From: Actinomycetota bacterium
GTDB lineage: Bacteria; Actinomycetota; Acidimicrobiia; Acidimicrobiales; Ilumatobacteraceae
DNA: 41,380 nt
Assembly (NCBI GenBank): GCA_009702755.1
Contig: WLHL01000011.1
Span: forward strand, 1-41,380
Reading direction: 5' to 3'
Shown here: positions 14,752 to 23,304 of the stretch, one piece after another
How positions within the stretch are numbered: position 1 is the first letter of the stretch
How the letters are laid out: each line of letters begins with the position of its first letter
The notes under the pieces: model-generated
The model's database searches: none
Told to the model about the DNA's origin: nothing
What the model saw: the letters and a program-made list of their open reading frames with translations, nothing else
Program-made: the position numbers and the translations under genes

Positions 14752-14976
14752 GAGGTGAAACTACGTGCTGCATTTCGCTGATGTGGCTGCTACCGAAGAT
14801 AGGTACTTCTGCGTACTGGCTTGGTACCTCTGTTCATTGATTGCGGGGATGTAGCTCGGTACTTTGCACTTGTTCATCAGATTCTGTTGAACAGATAGCC
14901 CAGACAATTGCTATTCACAACACACCCGCGCAGCCCAGGACCAATGGTTGAGCCTCCGCAAACAAGGAAGTGCCCC
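14752..14976. promoter_or_regulatory. Divergent intergenic region, 225 bp
   Basis: It separates the peptidase (minus) and the surface-protein operon (plus). Seen here: a dyad TGTTCA-N11-TGAACA (14871-14893); GGTACTT/GGTACCT words at 14802, 14822 and 14859; the 18-mer of the dispersed motif (14795-14812); a possible -35/-10 TTGAAC-N18-CTATTC starting near 14888 for the plus operon; and AAGGAAG (14964-14970), 6 nt before ATG 14977. No ORF of note. Confidence 0.45.
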
Positions 14977-16878
14977 ATGGATCCGACTATTGACACAGTG
15001 TCATTGAAAGAGCGTGTCTTTCAAGATCGAAGAAAGTTTTTCAGAACAAGCGCGGCCATGCTCCTGATGGCTTCTGTTGTATTGATGAGCAAATGGGATT
15101 CGCCACTCCAAGCTTCTAGTAAGCCTTCAGTTTCTCTTGAACAGTGTTCAAACCTGACAACAACATGTGACACGACACATTCGTCGAATTGGCAGACCGG
15201 AAACTTGGGAACAAGCAATTCGGACTACGCCGAAGGCGACAGTGTTCCGTACCGCACCATCGCTTCGAACCTCACGGTTGGCAAGACATACAAGTTGCAA
15301 CTTGAGTGGGATACAACGCAGTCAGGGAAACACGCCATTGATTATCCAACGACATACAACCGCACTGAAAGTACTGCTAACCCATGTGCGGGGGTGACGT
15401 GCTCAGGTGGATCAAGCACTCTTGCTATTCCTATTGATCCTCACGTCACAGGCGGCGGAGTGACGCAAGTGTCAGGTCAGAACTTCACCGCCTTTGGCGC
15501 TACCTTCCCTGCGGATGGCGCAACGGTCACTAACTCCGGTGGGAATCTGTGCGGCAGTTCCACCTGCACTATCTCTGCAAACCCCAGTGCCTATTCCTTG
15601 ACCGGTACCTACGCGGAAACTTCACAAACAGGGCTTTTCCTGTACTTCACGGCGACTAATTCAACGGCAGTGATTGCATGGGGCGGTCACATTGCACGTC
15701 GCCTTGATTGGGGTTCAGGCAAGTCGGCAGCTGATGTATCGGGTTCTCCGTACCACATGCGAGTCATTGATTTTCAGTGCTCGAACGTGGACAACTGTTC
15801 TTCAGGAAATATGGATCGTTCATTGAGTGCAGGTGCGGTCACAATTCCTGGTTCCATCACGATCGTGAAGCAAGCAACGAATGAAAGTTCAACAGCATTC
15901 TCGTTCGTGGGAACTCCTTCACCGTTGACAAGCTTTGACTTGGTTGATGACGGAACTCTGGCGAATACAAAAGTGTTCACCGGAATTACTGCATTCGGTA
16001 CGTACACAGTGACGGAAAGCTCATTAGCGGGTTGGGGCTTTGATCGAGCCTCCTGCAGCATTGCGAATCAATCAACAGGCACGGCAACAGTAAACGGTTC
16101 GGTAGCAACGATTGTCCTTGCGGAAGGGGAAGATGCAACGTGTGTGTTTTATAACGCTCCGCTTCCTGCCCCAGAGTTGGGACTTTCAAAGACAGCTGAT
16201 GCAGAGAGTTACTCTGCAGTGGGTGACCAGATCACGTACACCTATGTGCTGACAAACACTGGCAACACCATCTTGGGCCCATCGCAGTTCTTCATTGACG
16301 ATGACAAGATCAATGGAGGAGCACCAATTACTTGTGGCGCTGCATCCACGACTCTTCAAATCAGTGGAACTGTGACGTGCACTGCGGTGTACACAGTGGT
16401 GTCTGGTGATCTTGAGTCGGGGTCGGTGACAAATAGTGCATTCGGTTATGTGGGTGAGCTCTCGAGCCCGACTCGTCAGGTCACGGTGACCTACATTCCA
16501 CCCGCTACAACAACCACTACAACCACATTGCCCATTGCGACGACAACGATCCCCATCGCCACTACGACAACTATTTCCATAGCTGGAACGACGGTTCCTG
16601 CTGCGACAACAACACTGCCCGCTGCGACGACAACCACAGTCGTCCCTTCGACAACTGTTGCACCATCAACAACAACGCCAATTGAGCTTCAGATTGTGAA
16701 CCCAGATAATCCGACAGGAACCGAAGATGTTCTTGACGTGCTATTTCCAGATGCACTTCCTGTCACGGGTTGGCACGTCGGTGGCATAACCCTTCTGGCT
16801 GGACTTGTCCTTCTCTTAGGAGTCGGGGCAATGACATTGTCCACTAATCGTCGCCAGCGTCGAAACGGTGGTCGATAA
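14977..16878 (+). CDS. LPVTG-anchored surface protein with prealbumin-like and DUF11-like domains
   Basis: 633 residues. The N-terminus has a twin-arginine-like motif (DRRKFFRTSAAML) and a hydrophobic stretch to LQASS, so export may be by Tat. Residues about 60-280 form an all-beta domain (YRTIASNLTVGKTYKLQLEWDTTQSGKHAID). Then comes a prealbumin/collagen-adhesin-type repeat (SITIVKQATNESSTAFSF, GTYTVTESSLAGW) and a DUF11/DUF7507-like repeat (LGLSKTADAESYSAVGDQITYTYVLTNTGNT). A Thr-rich stalk leads to LPVTG (594-598), a hydrophobic helix and NRRQRRNGGR. The start follows a clear AAGGAAG site. First gene of a four-gene operon. Confidence 0.85.
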   Translation: MDPTIDTVSLKERVFQDRRKFFRTSAAMLLMASVVLMSKWDSPLQASSKPSVSLEQCSNLTTTCDTTHSSNWQTGNLGTSNSDYAEGDSVPYRTIASNLTVGKTYKLQLEWDTTQSGKHAIDYPTTYNRTESTANPCAGVTCSGGSSTLAIPIDPHVTGGGVTQVSGQNFTAFGATFPADGATVTNSGGNLCGSSTCTISANPSAYSLTGTYAETSQTGLFLYFTATNSTAVIAWGGHIARRLDWGSGKSAADVSGSPYHMRVIDFQCSNVDNCSSGNMDRSLSAGAVTIPGSITIVKQATNESSTAFSFVGTPSPLTSFDLVDDGTLANTKVFTGITAFGTYTVTESSLAGWGFDRASCSIANQSTGTATVNGSVATIVLAEGEDATCVFYNAPLPAPELGLSKTADAESYSAVGDQITYTYVLTNTGNTILGPSQFFIDDDKINGGAPITCGAASTTLQISGTVTCTAVYTVVSGDLESGSVTNSAFGYVGELSSPTRQVTVTYIPPATTTTTTTLPIATTTIPIATTTTISIAGTTVPAATTTLPAATTTTVVPSTTVAPSTTTPIELQIVNPDNPTGTEDVLDVLFPDALPVTGWHVGGITLLAGLVLLLGVGAMTLSTNRRQRRNGGR

Positions 16879-18077
16879 TGCGCTCGATGGTTCTCCCAGA
16901 CAGCCCCATGCGATTGATGCCGTGGTCTCCATTGCATCCATCCGCGGGGAACATGCCCACCGTTGCGGTGATCAGTACATTCCCGCCAACACATTGTGGC
17001 TTGGCAACATTTGCTTCAGCTCTTGCAAATGGGATGAGTGCAGTTGGTGCTCGGGAAGTCGGAATTGTGGATGTCTCTGAAGGGAACATCCACAATCGGC
17101 CTCCATCTGTTGTTGCCCATCTTGTGCAGGGCTCGTCTCGCTCTCGAATTGAAGCTGCCCGAATCATCAATGGTTATGACTTCTTGCTCTTGCAGCATGA
17201 ATTCGGAATCTTTGGTGGTGATGATGGAAGCGAGATCTTGGATCTTCTTGATGATGTTCATGTACCGATTGTTGTCACGTTGCATACAGTTCCGTTGCGC
17301 CCGTCAGGAGGGCAGCGCAGAGTGCTGGAGCAACTAGCGAGACAGGCTCACCTTCTCGTTGCCATGACACAAGTAGCTCGCGATCGGTTCATCTCCCTTT
17401 ATGAAGTTGACCCGGCAAAGGTTGTCGTGATTCCGCATGGAGCTACTTTGCTTCCTGTTTCAAGCGTTCCTCCCGTCGAGCCGTTCACGTTCCTGACATG
17501 GGGTCTTCTCGGCCCAGGCAAGGGTGTTGAGTGGATGATTGACGCAATGGCAATGGTTCCCGAACTTTCAACGCGTATCCGTTACATCGTTGCCGGGCAG
17601 ACCCACCCCAAGATTCTTGCGAATGATGGCGACGGGTACAGAGATATGTTGAAGAGGCGGTCGCGTCTCTTGGGCGTCGAAGGGATCATCGAGTTTGATG
17701 ACACCTATCGCAGTCTTGACTCTCTCTTGGAGCTCATCAATTCTGTCTCCTGTGTTGTATTGCCCTATGACTCGGTTGATCAAATCACTTCCGGCGTACT
17801 CGTCGATGCGCTCTCTGCTCGTCGCCCAGTGATTGCCACTGCATTTCCTCATGCCGAAGAACTGTTAGCGGGGGAGGCGGGGATAGTGGTACCTCATCGT
17901 GATCCTGTTTCTTTGGCATCAGCTATTCGGTCTGTTGTCACGGAAGAGAGCCGATTGGACTCGATGTTCGACGCAACAGCAGATATCGCTCGTCAACATC
18001 GTTGGACAGTTGTCGCGTCGAAGTACTTGGAATACGGAAGTCAACTCGTGAGATCCGGAAGTACGGTTGCATCATGA
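16878..18077 (+). CDS. GT4-like glycosyltransferase
   Basis: Up to 399 residues with a GT-B fold. N-terminal VAVISTFPPTHCGLATFASALANGM is the glycine-containing acceptor-side motif; LLLQHEFGIFGG and VVTLHTV follow; the nucleotide-sugar half has VVVIPHG, FLTWGLLGPGKGVEWMIDAM and a C-terminal SGVLVDALSARRPVIATAFPHAEELL in which the usual ExxxxxxxE region appears degenerate. ATG 16878 overlaps the upstream TAA (TAATG), favouring coupling; ATG 16953 (MPTVAVI) fits the family start better, so the first 25 residues may not be translated. It probably transfers a hexose in cell-envelope glycan synthesis. Confidence 0.85.
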   Translation: MRSMVLPDSPMRLMPWSPLHPSAGNMPTVAVISTFPPTHCGLATFASALANGMSAVGAREVGIVDVSEGNIHNRPPSVVAHLVQGSSRSRIEAARIINGYDFLLLQHEFGIFGGDDGSEILDLLDDVHVPIVVTLHTVPLRPSGGQRRVLEQLARQAHLLVAMTQVARDRFISLYEVDPAKVVVIPHGATLLPVSSVPPVEPFTFLTWGLLGPGKGVEWMIDAMAMVPELSTRIRYIVAGQTHPKILANDGDGYRDMLKRRSRLLGVEGIIEFDDTYRSLDSLLELINSVSCVVLPYDSVDQITSGVLVDALSARRPVIATAFPHAEELLAGEAGIVVPHRDPVSLASAIRSVVTEESRLDSMFDATADIARQHRWTVVASKYLEYGSQLVRSGSTVAS

Positions 18078-19099
18078 CAGTTCTTGAACCTCGCCATCGC
18101 ATGGGGCTTCGGCATCTTTCGCGAATGACCGATGACCGTGGAATTCTTGAACACGCGGAATTTGAACATCCTCGTTTTGAACATGGTTATTGCACGGATG
18201 ACAACGCACGGTTGTTGGTGGTTGCGGCTCGGGACAACGCGGAGAACCCAGACTCTGCGTTACTGGCTCGAATCGCCGCACGCTTTCTGATTGATTCTCA
18301 GAGACGTGATGGATCTGTGCACAACAGAATGAGTTTCGAACGAATGTGGATTGACGCCCCGAGCACAGACGACTGTTGGGGTCGTGCGCTGTGGGGGTTC
18401 GGAACAGCAGTGACACGTTCATCGGATGCAGAACTACGAACAAGTTGTTATGACGCTTTTGGAATTGGTGCTTTAACGCGGTCTGATTCCTTGAGATCAA
18501 TGTGTTTTGCGATGCTTGGTGCTGCCGAGATCATCAAAATGGATTCTTCTCACGAAGGCGCGCAAGCCCTCTTGGCCGATGGCGTAGCGATGTTCGCATT
18601 TCATCCGAATGGACATGGCGACTGGTTGTGGCCAGAGCACCGATTGACTTATGCAAATGCTCTGATTCCTGAAGCAATGCTCGCAGTGGGGGAATCCCTG
18701 AATCACGGTGGGTTAGTTGCTCGCGGTACTCGTTTGCTGCACTGGCTGATTCGGGAAGAGTCATTGGGCGACCATCTTTCGGTGACACCCGTGGGTGGTC
18801 GTGGGCCTGGGGACATCAAACCGGGCTTTGATCAGCAGCCGATAGAAGTTGCAGCAATTGCTGATGCTGCAGCTCGTGCATCTGCTGTGACCGGTGACGA
18901 CTACTGGGAAGAAGTAATTGACCTCGCCGTGAATTGGTTTTTGGGGAACAACGACGTTGGCCTTGTAATGATGGATACGGAAACCGGCGGTGGGTACGAC
19001 GGATTGCGGCCAACAGGCGTGAACCTGAACCAAGGAGCTGAATCTACGCTTGCGATGATCTCAACAATGCAGCATCGATCGTCCATGTGGCTTGTGTGA
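18074..19099 (+). CDS. Alpha/alpha-barrel-like protein of glycan operon
   Basis: 341 residues from ATG 18074, which overlaps the GT4 stop (ATGA). Motifs: HLSRMTDDRGILEHAEFEHPRFEHGYCTDDNARLLVVAAR at the start, then DSQRRDGSVHNRMSFERMW, STDDCWGRALWGFG, and WLWPEHRLTYANALIPEAML. This tryptophan- and acid-rich, helical pattern is that of six-hairpin glycosidase-like proteins that commonly sit between GT4 and GH130 genes. The acidic residues (TDDNAR, DDCWGR, WPEHR) are candidate catalytic or sugar-binding residues. No exact enzyme can be named. It overlaps the next gene by 4 bp. Confidence 0.7.
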   Translation: MTVLEPRHRMGLRHLSRMTDDRGILEHAEFEHPRFEHGYCTDDNARLLVVAARDNAENPDSALLARIAARFLIDSQRRDGSVHNRMSFERMWIDAPSTDDCWGRALWGFGTAVTRSSDAELRTSCYDAFGIGALTRSDSLRSMCFAMLGAAEIIKMDSSHEGAQALLADGVAMFAFHPNGHGDWLWPEHRLTYANALIPEAMLAVGESLNHGGLVARGTRLLHWLIREESLGDHLSVTPVGGRGPGDIKPGFDQQPIEVAAIADAAARASAVTGDDYWEEVIDLAVNWFLGNNDVGLVMMDTETGGGYDGLRPTGVNLNQGAESTLAMISTMQHRSSMWLV

Positions 19100-20580
19100 T
19101 CGGCGCTGGCTCTTCAGATTTTCTTGTTCATCGGACACCTCATCGCCTGCTTCCGGATGCCACGCGTGTCATCTCTCGATTGTTCGTGGCGGGTCAGGAG
19201 GATTACGGAGCAAGTCAGTCGCGCGCAAGTCTGGTCATTGATCGAGTTCTTGCGCTGTCAGAAGAAGACGTCTGCCGAGCGCTCGAGGATGTGTACAGCC
19301 GATTTGCAGAGCGTCATCAGGATCTCACTCATGATTTAGAGATGCACGCCCATCGAGTGGCAAATCGTGTGCAGCCCGGAGTGATTTTGTCGGAAGAGCG
19401 GTGGCGTCTCATTGGGGCACTTTTCTCCCATGAGTTCTCCATCGAGTCAGCAGCACTAACGAACCCGTCCATTGTTCCTCATCCTGATCAATCAGACCTC
19501 GAGAGCGGAGCGATTCGATTCATGATGAGTGTGCGATGCATTGGTGAAGGACATCGTTCGTCCATCGGATTTCGAGAAGGTGTGATCTACGAAGACGGAC
19601 ACGTTGACATCACGAGCCCGGGGGAGCATCCTGTCATCGGTACTCATTGGGAACCACTGTTGTTACAAGCAAACTTCAAGGGATTGCTGGAAGAAATGGA
19701 TGACCTTGGAGAAAATGCCCGATTCATAATGAGCCAACTTGGTGAGAGTTTCACCTTGACGGATCTCAACACGGTGCTCTTCCGTTTCCTTGATGATCGA
19801 GACTCATTTCGCAATGCCGATACAACGGTTCATCATTTTCGAATGATTGCTGAGCGAAATTACTCCGTGTCCTTTTCCACGGAAAGAGATGTTTCAGAGA
19901 GAGTCTTGTGGCCAGTGTCGTACGCCGAGTGGCGGGGGATGGAGGACGCGAGATTTGTGCAATTCACAGAGGATGATGGCAGTTCTCGATACGTGGCGTC
20001 GTACACAGCATTCGATGGAACAAACATTTCTCAGCAACTTCTCTCGACGAGTGATTTTCTTGTTTTCGAGACACACCCCATTGCGGGGAAAGCTGCGAGA
20101 GGAAAGGGAATGGCGTTCTTCCCCCGAAAGATTGGTGGGATGTACGCCGCAATGTCTCGCGCGGATAATGAATCCAATTGGGTGACCTTCTCGGATCATC
20201 TTGACTATTGGAACTCTTCAATGTCGGTGCAGATTCCACTTCGCCCATGGGAATTGATTCAGGTGGGAAATAGCGGATCACCCATTGAGACGGAAGCAGG
20301 CTGGCTCTTGATGACTCATGCAGTTGGCCCTATGCGCACGTATTGCCTTAGTGCTTCGCTTCTTGACCTCGATGACCCTTCTCGCGTGATTGGTGTTCTG
20401 GGGGAGCCCTTGTTAACGCCTCAGAATGATGAGCGAGATGGGTATGTGCCCAACGTTGTCTACTCATGTGGATCAATGAGGGCGAACTCACGTCTGGTAA
20501 TTCCCTATGGAATCTCTGACCATGCGATTGGAATCGCAACTGTGGACCTCAACCAATTGCTGGAGCGACTCACTCAGTAA
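19096..20580 (+). CDS. GH130-type glycosidase/phosphorylase
   Basis: 494 residues starting at GTG 19096, which overlaps the upstream stop (GTGA); ATG 19087 is the alternative. The C-terminal two thirds form a five-bladed beta-propeller of the GH130 / COG2152 group: WRGMEDARFVQF (the conserved G-x-EDPR-like signature, here GMEDAR), YVASYTAFDG, GKGMAFFPRKIGGMYAAMSR, WELIQVGNSGSPIETEAGWLLMTHAVG and NVVYSCGSM. Known members phosphorolyse beta-mannosides; some subgroups hydrolyse. It is the last gene of the operon and ends at a strong terminator. Mannoside specificity is an inference from family. Confidence 0.82.
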   Translation: MIGAGSSDFLVHRTPHRLLPDATRVISRLFVAGQEDYGASQSRASLVIDRVLALSEEDVCRALEDVYSRFAERHQDLTHDLEMHAHRVANRVQPGVILSEERWRLIGALFSHEFSIESAALTNPSIVPHPDQSDLESGAIRFMMSVRCIGEGHRSSIGFREGVIYEDGHVDITSPGEHPVIGTHWEPLLLQANFKGLLEEMDDLGENARFIMSQLGESFTLTDLNTVLFRFLDDRDSFRNADTTVHHFRMIAERNYSVSFSTERDVSERVLWPVSYAEWRGMEDARFVQFTEDDGSSRYVASYTAFDGTNISQQLLSTSDFLVFETHPIAGKAARGKGMAFFPRKIGGMYAAMSRADNESNWVTFSDHLDYWNSSMSVQIPLRPWELIQVGNSGSPIETEAGWLLMTHAVGPMRTYCLSASLLDLDDPSRVIGVLGEPLLTPQNDERDGYVPNVVYSCGSMRANSRLVIPYGISDHAIGIATVDLNQLLERLTQ

Positions 20581-20586
20581 ATGCAA

Positions 20587-20620
20587 ATGGGGGTGGAGAC
20601 CATGTGGTCTCCACCCCCAT
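20587..20620. terminator. Strong bidirectional hairpin terminator
   Basis: A perfect 15-bp stem (587-601 with 606-620 of the 20-kb block: arms ATGGGGGTGGAGACC and GGTCTCCACCCCCAT) with a 4-nt loop ATGT. It starts 7 bp after the GH130 stop codon and lies between convergent genes, so it can serve both. T-runs are short on both sides, so termination may rest on stem strength. Confidence 0.8.
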
Positions 20621-20641
20621 GTGAGGTGATTCTCGAAAGAA

Positions 20642-21058
20642 TTACTGTCCGCCGAAAAGTCCACCGACGAGCTGGAGGGCGTAATCAGCATTCTCTGAAG
20701 CATTGATTGCAAAGATGAACAATGCGCCACCGGCCATCGAGATGTTCTTCAAAAAGCCGATCATCTCCACTTGCTTCGAAGCTGCATCTGCATTCCAGAA
20801 GTCGTGCATCTTGACTGCCATTGCAACAAGCAAGACGGCCAGGACAAGTGCGCCAAGGTCTGTCCAGACACCAAGAATGACGGAGAGTCCACCAAGGATG
20901 CAGAGAAGTCCGGAGACCTGCACTGATAGTTTCGCCATGGGAACTTTTTTGAACTGTGCGTAGCCAGTCATTGCTTCGGTGTGCTTGAAGTGATTCAAGC
21001 CAGAGCCGAGGAACATAAATGCAAACAAGATTCTTGCTGCGAGAAGGACATAGTCCAT
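20642..21058 (-). CDS. DoxX family membrane protein
   Basis: 138 residues with four hydrophobic helices: LLAARILFAFMFLGSGLNHF (typical DoxX opening), LSVQVSGLLCILGGLSVILGVW, ALVLAVLLVAMAVKMHDFW and MAGGALFIFAI. The conserved KMHDFWN motif is present. DoxX proteins are membrane partners in redox/thiol stress pathways in actinobacteria. ATG 21058 follows a GAGAG ribosome site; the longer reading frame to 21097 is probably leader. Its promoter (TTGCTA-N18-TATGAT) overlaps a palindrome shared with the divergent MarR gene, suggesting MarR control. Confidence 0.85.
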   Translation of the reverse strand: MDYVLLAARILFAFMFLGSGLNHFKHTEAMTGYAQFKKVPMAKLSVQVSGLLCILGGLSVILGVWTDLGALVLAVLLVAMAVKMHDFWNADAASKQVEMIGFLKNISMAGGALFIFAINASENADYALQLVGGLFGGQ

Positions 21059-21094
21059 GTGTTTCTCTCTTTCAAGGGAAGATAGTTGAGGACA

Positions 21095-21143
21095 CAATCA
21101 TAAACATAAAATGATTGCGATAGCAACTATCCCACATTTGTGG
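21095..21143. promoter_or_regulatory. Divergent doxX/marR promoter region with operators
   Basis: CAATCAT-N9-ATGATTG (21095-21117) is a perfect 7-bp-arm dyad that contains the doxX -10 (ATCATA read in reverse at 21097-21102; -35 at 21121-21126). A second dyad, CCACA-TT-TGTGG (21132-21143), ends 1 bp before the marR -10 TAGATT (21145-21150). Both are of the size of MarR-family sites. Confidence 0.6.
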
Positions 21144-21156
21144 CTAGATTGAGGGG

Positions 21157-21609
21157 ATGGCAACCAAGTGGCTTTCCTCGCAAGAAATGGACGCGTGGCT
21201 TGCCTTTATTGAGACAACGAGCGACTTGATGAAAGCCATCGAGAAAGATCTGGCTCCCTTTGGCCTTGATCGTGGTGACTATCAACTACTGGCCATGCTC
21301 TCTGAATCTGAGAATCATCAAATGCGCATGTGCGATTTGGCAGATCGGTTGCGTCTAACCCGAAGTGGGTTGACGCGCCGTATGGAAGGCGTTCTGAAGA
21401 AAAAGTTGGTGATGCGTGTGCAGTCAACCGAGGACGGCCGTGTTGCATTTGCTCAGTTAACAACAAAAGGTTTTGATCTTCTCAAGACTGCAGCTCCGGA
21501 ACACCTCGAGAGTGTTCGACGACTGATGATTGATGTGTTGTCACCCACTGAGATCAAGGCATTCGCCTCGGGGTTCTCAAAGATTTCAGCGAATCTCTCC
21601 GCCGAATAG
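21157..21609 (+). CDS. MarR family regulator
   Basis: 150 residues with the MarR winged-helix: LAPFGLDRGDYQLLAMLSESENHQMRMCDLADRLRLTRSGLTRRMEGVLKKKLVMRVQSTEDGRVAFAQLTTKG, i.e. helix-turn-helix about 66-90 and wing (EDGRVAFAQLT) about 96-110. Flanking helices provide the dimer. The TAGATT-6 nt-ATG layout indicates leaderless transcription. It is divergent from doxX with two dyads between them, so it probably represses doxX and itself in response to an aromatic or oxidative signal (inference). Confidence 0.88.
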   Translation: MATKWLSSQEMDAWLAFIETTSDLMKAIEKDLAPFGLDRGDYQLLAMLSESENHQMRMCDLADRLRLTRSGLTRRMEGVLKKKLVMRVQSTEDGRVAFAQLTTKGFDLLKTAAPEHLESVRRLMIDVLSPTEIKAFASGFSKISANLSAE

Positions 21610-21612
21610 CTC

Positions 21613-22347
21613 TTAGGCCGTTAGTGCTGCCTTGACTGCACGCATGCCGTCTACCAACACCGTGCGCTCTGCATCAGTGAGTACTGCGTATGCGGGCTCA
21701 ACGATGCGATCTGTGATGCGCTCTGCTTCTGCACGTGCAGCCTTAATTGCATCAGTGATGACAGGTGCTTCTTCTTCGGTGTAACCAAACTGCTTCCACA
21801 TGTCTGGGCGCTTCATGAAGTGTGCTGTGCGTGAATCCACGCCGGCTGCACGAAGCGCGACAAGGTGAGCGCTGCCGCGGTACTCGCGAAGAATTGCGAT
21901 GAGCTGCAACACGCGACCAGCTGAATCTTCTGCCAATGTCTCTGCATTGATTGCTGCGTACAGCGCGAGTCCGTCAGGGTCGGCTGCGTTGTTGACTTTG
22001 TCGAGGACTGCAACGAATGCATCAAGATTTGGAAGCGACGACAACTTTGCGCGGCTCATGGTGGCGCATGCATTCATGAAGGCAGCACCAGTGACGCGTG
22101 GATCTGATTTTGCGTTCGCTGAGTCAAGGATGCTCTTGAGAAGAGCTGGCTTGAAATATCCGAAGGCTGCAGCAACTGCTTCTGGCTCGGTGTTACCCAT
22201 CTGGCCAGCGCGTCCTTGCACATAGAACTCCATGCCGCCAAGGCCCATTGCCTTACCAACACCGAGTGTCTCGGGAATGAAATAGAAAGCGGCTCCGAGA
22301 TCGTTAATCAGAGGGCACGCTGCGTCAAGAAGTTCTTGGTTATTCAT
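21613..22347 (-). CDS. SCO6745-like family protein
   Basis: 244 residues, mainly helical and soluble: an N-terminal LLDAACPLINDLGAAFYFIPETLGVGKAMGLGGMEFYVQGRAGQMGN, then AAFGYFKPALLKSIL. This matches the actinobacterial 'SCO6745 family' as I remember it (F-I-PE near the start, FY..GR.G.MG, FF.F.P..V). No catalytic residues are known. Several helices are rich in Ala and Glu, as in DinB-like or HTH-adjacent proteins. It converges with marR (3-bp gap) and is divergent from the EamA gene. Confidence 0.6.
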   Translation of the reverse strand: MNNQELLDAACPLINDLGAAFYFIPETLGVGKAMGLGGMEFYVQGRAGQMGNTEPEAVAAAFGYFKPALLKSILDSANAKSDPRVTGAAFMNACATMSRAKLSSLPNLDAFVAVLDKVNNAADPDGLALYAAINAETLAEDSAGRVLQLIAILREYRGSAHLVALRAAGVDSRTAHFMKRPDMWKQFGYTEEEAPVITDAIKAARAEAERITDRIVEPAYAVLTDAERTVLVDGMRAVKAALTA

Positions 22348-22422
22348 AATGAGGCACAGTACCGAAAGCGCCGAGACCTACAGTCATTGGGTGACCTTCG
22401 GCCCCGAAAGCCCTTTTCCATC

Positions 22423-23304
22423 ATGCTGAAGCGGTGGGCGCCAGCAATCTTCGTTGTCTTGTGGAGTACGGGTTTTGTCGTTGCTCGGTACGGCTCAGAG
22501 GACGCGGGGCCGCTCACATTTCTGACTGTTCGAACAGCCATCTCAGCGCTGGTTCTGTGGGGAGTCGCTCGGCTCATGCGCGAGGCACGCCTGGTTCGCC
22601 CTCAACTATCGGTGCAGGTGTGCACGGGAATTGGCATACATGCCATGTATCTCGGTGGCGTATGGGTTGCGATCGATCACGGGCTTCCATCAGGAATTAG
22701 TGCACTCATCGCTGCGCTTCATCCGGTTGTGACCACGGTGTTGAGTCGTGTGCTGCTGGGAGAAGAACTTCCGCGTCGACGCGTCTTGGGCGTGTGTCTT
22801 GGCTTTGTCGGGGTGATTGCGGTTGTGATTGAACATGGTGGTGCAGGCGAGGGAGTCACGTTGTTTGCTGTCATTGCAATGTCCATTGCAGTCGCCGGAA
22901 TGGCTGGCGGCACGTTGGTGCAGCGACGTTTCGCAACAGGAACTCCGTTGCTAGGTGGAACCGCTGTGCAATACGCCGCAACGACCGTTGCACTGGGAAT
23001 GTTGGCGGTGACGTGGGAAGGCTGGCAATTTCAGATCACTGCACGCAGCATGTTCTCGCTCGCATGGTCAGTCATTGTTCTGTCCGTGGCAGCAATCTTG
23101 ATCATGTTGTGGTTGCTGCATCGACAAGCTGCTGCACAAGTCAGCAGTCTGTTTTTCTTAACGCCTGCGCTCTCCACTATTGAAGGTGCGCTGTTGTTTC
23201 AAGAACGGCTTCACCCGTTATCAGTCATCGGGTTAGTGATTGCAATAGTTGGTGTGTGGCTTGCAACCTCCACACCCAAGAGTGTTACTTCTCTACAAAC
23301 GTAA
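22423..23304 (+). CDS. EamA/DMT family transporter
   Basis: 293 residues, ten hydrophobic helices in two EamA repeats: APAIFVVLWSTGFVVARYGSEDAGPLTFLTVRTAISALVL opens repeat one, GLPSGISALIAALHPVVTTVLSRVLLGEELPRRRVLGVCLGFVGV closes it, and QVSSLFFLTPALSTIEGALLFQERLHPLSVIGLVIAIVGVWLA closes repeat two. Members export amino acids, metabolites or drugs; the substrate is not predictable. ATG 22423 is the first codon near the domain; upstream codons to 22216 overlap the divergent gene and are not real. The 3' end overlaps the next gene, on the other strand, by 20 bp. Confidence 0.88.
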   Translation: MLKRWAPAIFVVLWSTGFVVARYGSEDAGPLTFLTVRTAISALVLWGVARLMREARLVRPQLSVQVCTGIGIHAMYLGGVWVAIDHGLPSGISALIAALHPVVTTVLSRVLLGEELPRRRVLGVCLGFVGVIAVVIEHGGAGEGVTLFAVIAMSIAVAGMAGGTLVQRRFATGTPLLGGTAVQYAATTVALGMLAVTWEGWQFQITARSMFSLAWSVIVLSVAAILIMLWLLHRQAAAQVSSLFFLTPALSTIEGALLFQERLHPLSVIGLVIAIVGVWLATSTPKSVTSLQT

